Positions 12,872 through 13,671 of a stretch of 13,671 bases of DNA are shown one piece after another. Made by a program: the position numbers and the translations under genes. Within the stretch, counting starts at the first letter, position 1, and the number at the start of each line of letters is the position of its first letter. The notes below the pieces were generated by a model. That model was not told the origin of the DNA and ran no database searches. It saw nothing but the letters and a program-made list of their open reading frames with translations. Source of the DNA: Microcaldota archaeon (GTDB lineage: Archaea; Micrarchaeota; Micrarchaeia; Micrarchaeales; Micrarchaeaceae); assembly GCA_021785805.1 (NCBI GenBank), contig JAJYEJ010000022.1, forward strand, positions 1-13,671, read 5' to 3'.

Positions 12872-13039
12872 ATCCTAGAATATATATTGCTGATTACTAC
12901 TGTTACTGTAGAATCCGCTTATACACTTTACTACAAAAACCTATAAAAAGGCAGCTGATTAGCGGCATGATCGGCTCTCTTCCCCATTGTCATCTACATT
13001 TTTATACTCTTGCTGATATACAATCCTAATAGTGGTGCG
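12872..13039. promoter_or_regulatory. Divergent L10e/ftsZ promoter region
   Basis: This 168-base AT-rich gap holds several TATA-like elements. For ftsZ, TTTATACT (13001-13008) predicts a start near 13031 and a 9-base leader, and CTATAAAAAG (12941-12950) could give a longer one. For L10e, AATATATATT (12879-12888) lies rather close to the ATG (about 21 bases from its centre), so a minus-strand TATAAG near 12918-12923, or TTTTTATAGG near 12940-12949, may be used instead. Which are active cannot be settled by reading. Confidence 0.45.
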
Positions 13040-13671
13040 ATGATGGACATTGTAGAGAGCGCATTGACTCCGCAACCTGAAAACTACGATGTATTCCAGG
13101 TAAAGATAGCGGTATGCGGCTGCGGTGGCGGGGGCAGCAATACGGTCCAAAGGATATCCAGGATGGGGATAAAGGGAGCATCACTATTCGCCGTCAACAC
13201 AGACGCGAACCACATGCGTACCCTGGATCAATCGATAAAGAAGATACTTATAGGCTCTGCGCTTACCAGGGGGCTCGGGGCAGGAGGATTCCCCGAGATC
13301 GGCGCTAAGGCCGCCCAGTACTCCAAGGGCGAGATAGACGATGCGCTCAGGGACTATAACCTTGTGTTCATAACGGCAGGGATGGGCGGAGGCACTGGCA
13401 CAGGCTCTGCGCCTATCGTGGCCGAGATAGCGAAAGCCAACTCCGCCATGACTATAGGCTTCGTCACATTCCCGTTCGCGCTTGAGCGTGTCAGGCTCCA
13501 GGTGGCCCAGAAGGGCATAGAAGAGCTTAGGAAGTATGTCGACACCGTAGTCGTGATAGACAACCAGAGGCTTGTCAATGTTTACCCTAACCTCGCCATA
13601 GAGCAGGCGTTCAAGGTGGCGGACGAGGTGGTCTCCAGGGCGGTCAGGGGGATAACAGAGACGGTGAACAC
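13040..13671 (+). CDS. ftsZ: Cell division protein FtsZ (partial, C-terminus off the right edge)
   Basis: Tubulin-like GTPase that forms the division ring. 210 complete codons are present. After a short tail (MMDIVESALTPQPENY) come IAVCGCGGGGSNTV (23-36), the first nucleotide-binding loop, FAVNTDANHM, TRGLGAGGFPEIG, and the tubulin signature GGGTGTGSAP (116-125), followed by TIGFVTFPFALERVR and VVVIDNQRLV. The order and spacing are those of canonical FtsZ rather than the CetZ group. The first loop has cysteines at 26 and 28 and G-G-G-G-S-N where G-G-A-G-x-N is usual, a mild variation. ATG 13040 is chosen from a short leader after the TATA at 13001; ATG 13043 is the alternative. The end of the GTPase core and the C-terminal tail lie outside the window. 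Confidence 0.97.
   Translation, partial: MMDIVESALTPQPENYDVFQVKIAVCGCGGGGSNTVQRISRMGIKGASLFAVNTDANHMRTLDQSIKKILIGSALTRGLGAGGFPEIGAKAAQYSKGEIDDALRDYNLVFITAGMGGGTGTGSAPIVAEIAKANSAMTIGFVTFPFALERVRLQVAQKGIEELRKYVDTVVVIDNQRLVNVYPNLAIEQAFKVADEVVSRAVRGITETVN

Noticed and set aside
1..13671. CRISPR arrays, insertion sequences, integrases, toxin-antitoxin or phage genes
   Set aside because: No direct-repeat array, terminal inverted repeats, transposase or integrase motifs were seen on either strand; the gene content is core chromosomal.

Overview
The window comes from an archaeon. It holds aIF1A, aIF2-beta, ribosomal protein L10e, the diphthamide enzyme Dph2, an archaeal-type SRP (7S) RNA, pilins with class III signal peptides, TATA boxes about 25 bases before the starts, many leaderless or near-leaderless genes, and heavy use of ATA and AGG codons. 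The two short pilin-like proteins (KGQSAMEYLMTYGWAIL-type N-termini), the large sequon-rich surface protein and the tight gene packing suggest a DPANN lineage, perhaps Micrarchaeota/ARMAN-like. That placement is inference from style, not from a search.

Layout. 1-195 (-): 5' part of a pilin-like gene running off the left edge. 344-1249 (+): rRNA dimethyltransferase RsmA/Dim1, overlapping tail to tail with an MBL-fold hydrolase (1237-1923, -). 1978-2259 (-): acylphosphatase, sharing a two-way TATA region with 2329-3030 (+), an unrecognised, possibly PD-(D/E)XK-like protein. 3020-3786 (-): aIF2-beta followed by aIF1A, a small translation-initiation operon. It diverges across a second two-way TATA from 3853-4935 (+), an AlkZ/HTH_42-type DNA glycosylase. 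4936-5404 has no protein gene but holds an SRP RNA (about 5047-5308). 5405-8284 (+): 959-residue N-anchored, heavily sequon-bearing surface protein. 8330-8415 (+): tRNA-Ser(GCT) with a long variable arm. 8441-8646 (-): short overlapping reading frames, perhaps a decayed gene. 8655-10504 (-): glutamate dehydrogenase followed by a Nudix hydrolase. 10693-11247 (+): a complete pilin-like gene ending in a hairpin plus T-rich terminator. 11360-12862 (-): L10e followed by Dph2. 13040-13671 (+): ftsZ, cut by the right edge.

How it fits together. Most genes are information-processing or housekeeping: rRNA modification, translation initiation (aIF1A, aIF2-beta), the ribosome (L10e), elongation-factor modification (Dph2 acts on aEF2), protein targeting (SRP RNA), serine decoding and cell division. 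Around them are envelope genes (two pilin-like proteins and the giant surface protein) and small-molecule enzymes (GDH, Nudix, acylphosphatase, MBL hydrolase). I see no insertion sequence, integrase, CRISPR array or phage gene, so this looks like ordinary core chromosome. The most unusual points are the AlkZ-like glycosylase, the unassigned nuclease-like protein, the surface protein, the broken reading frames after the Nudix gene, and the unsettled 5' end of rsmA.
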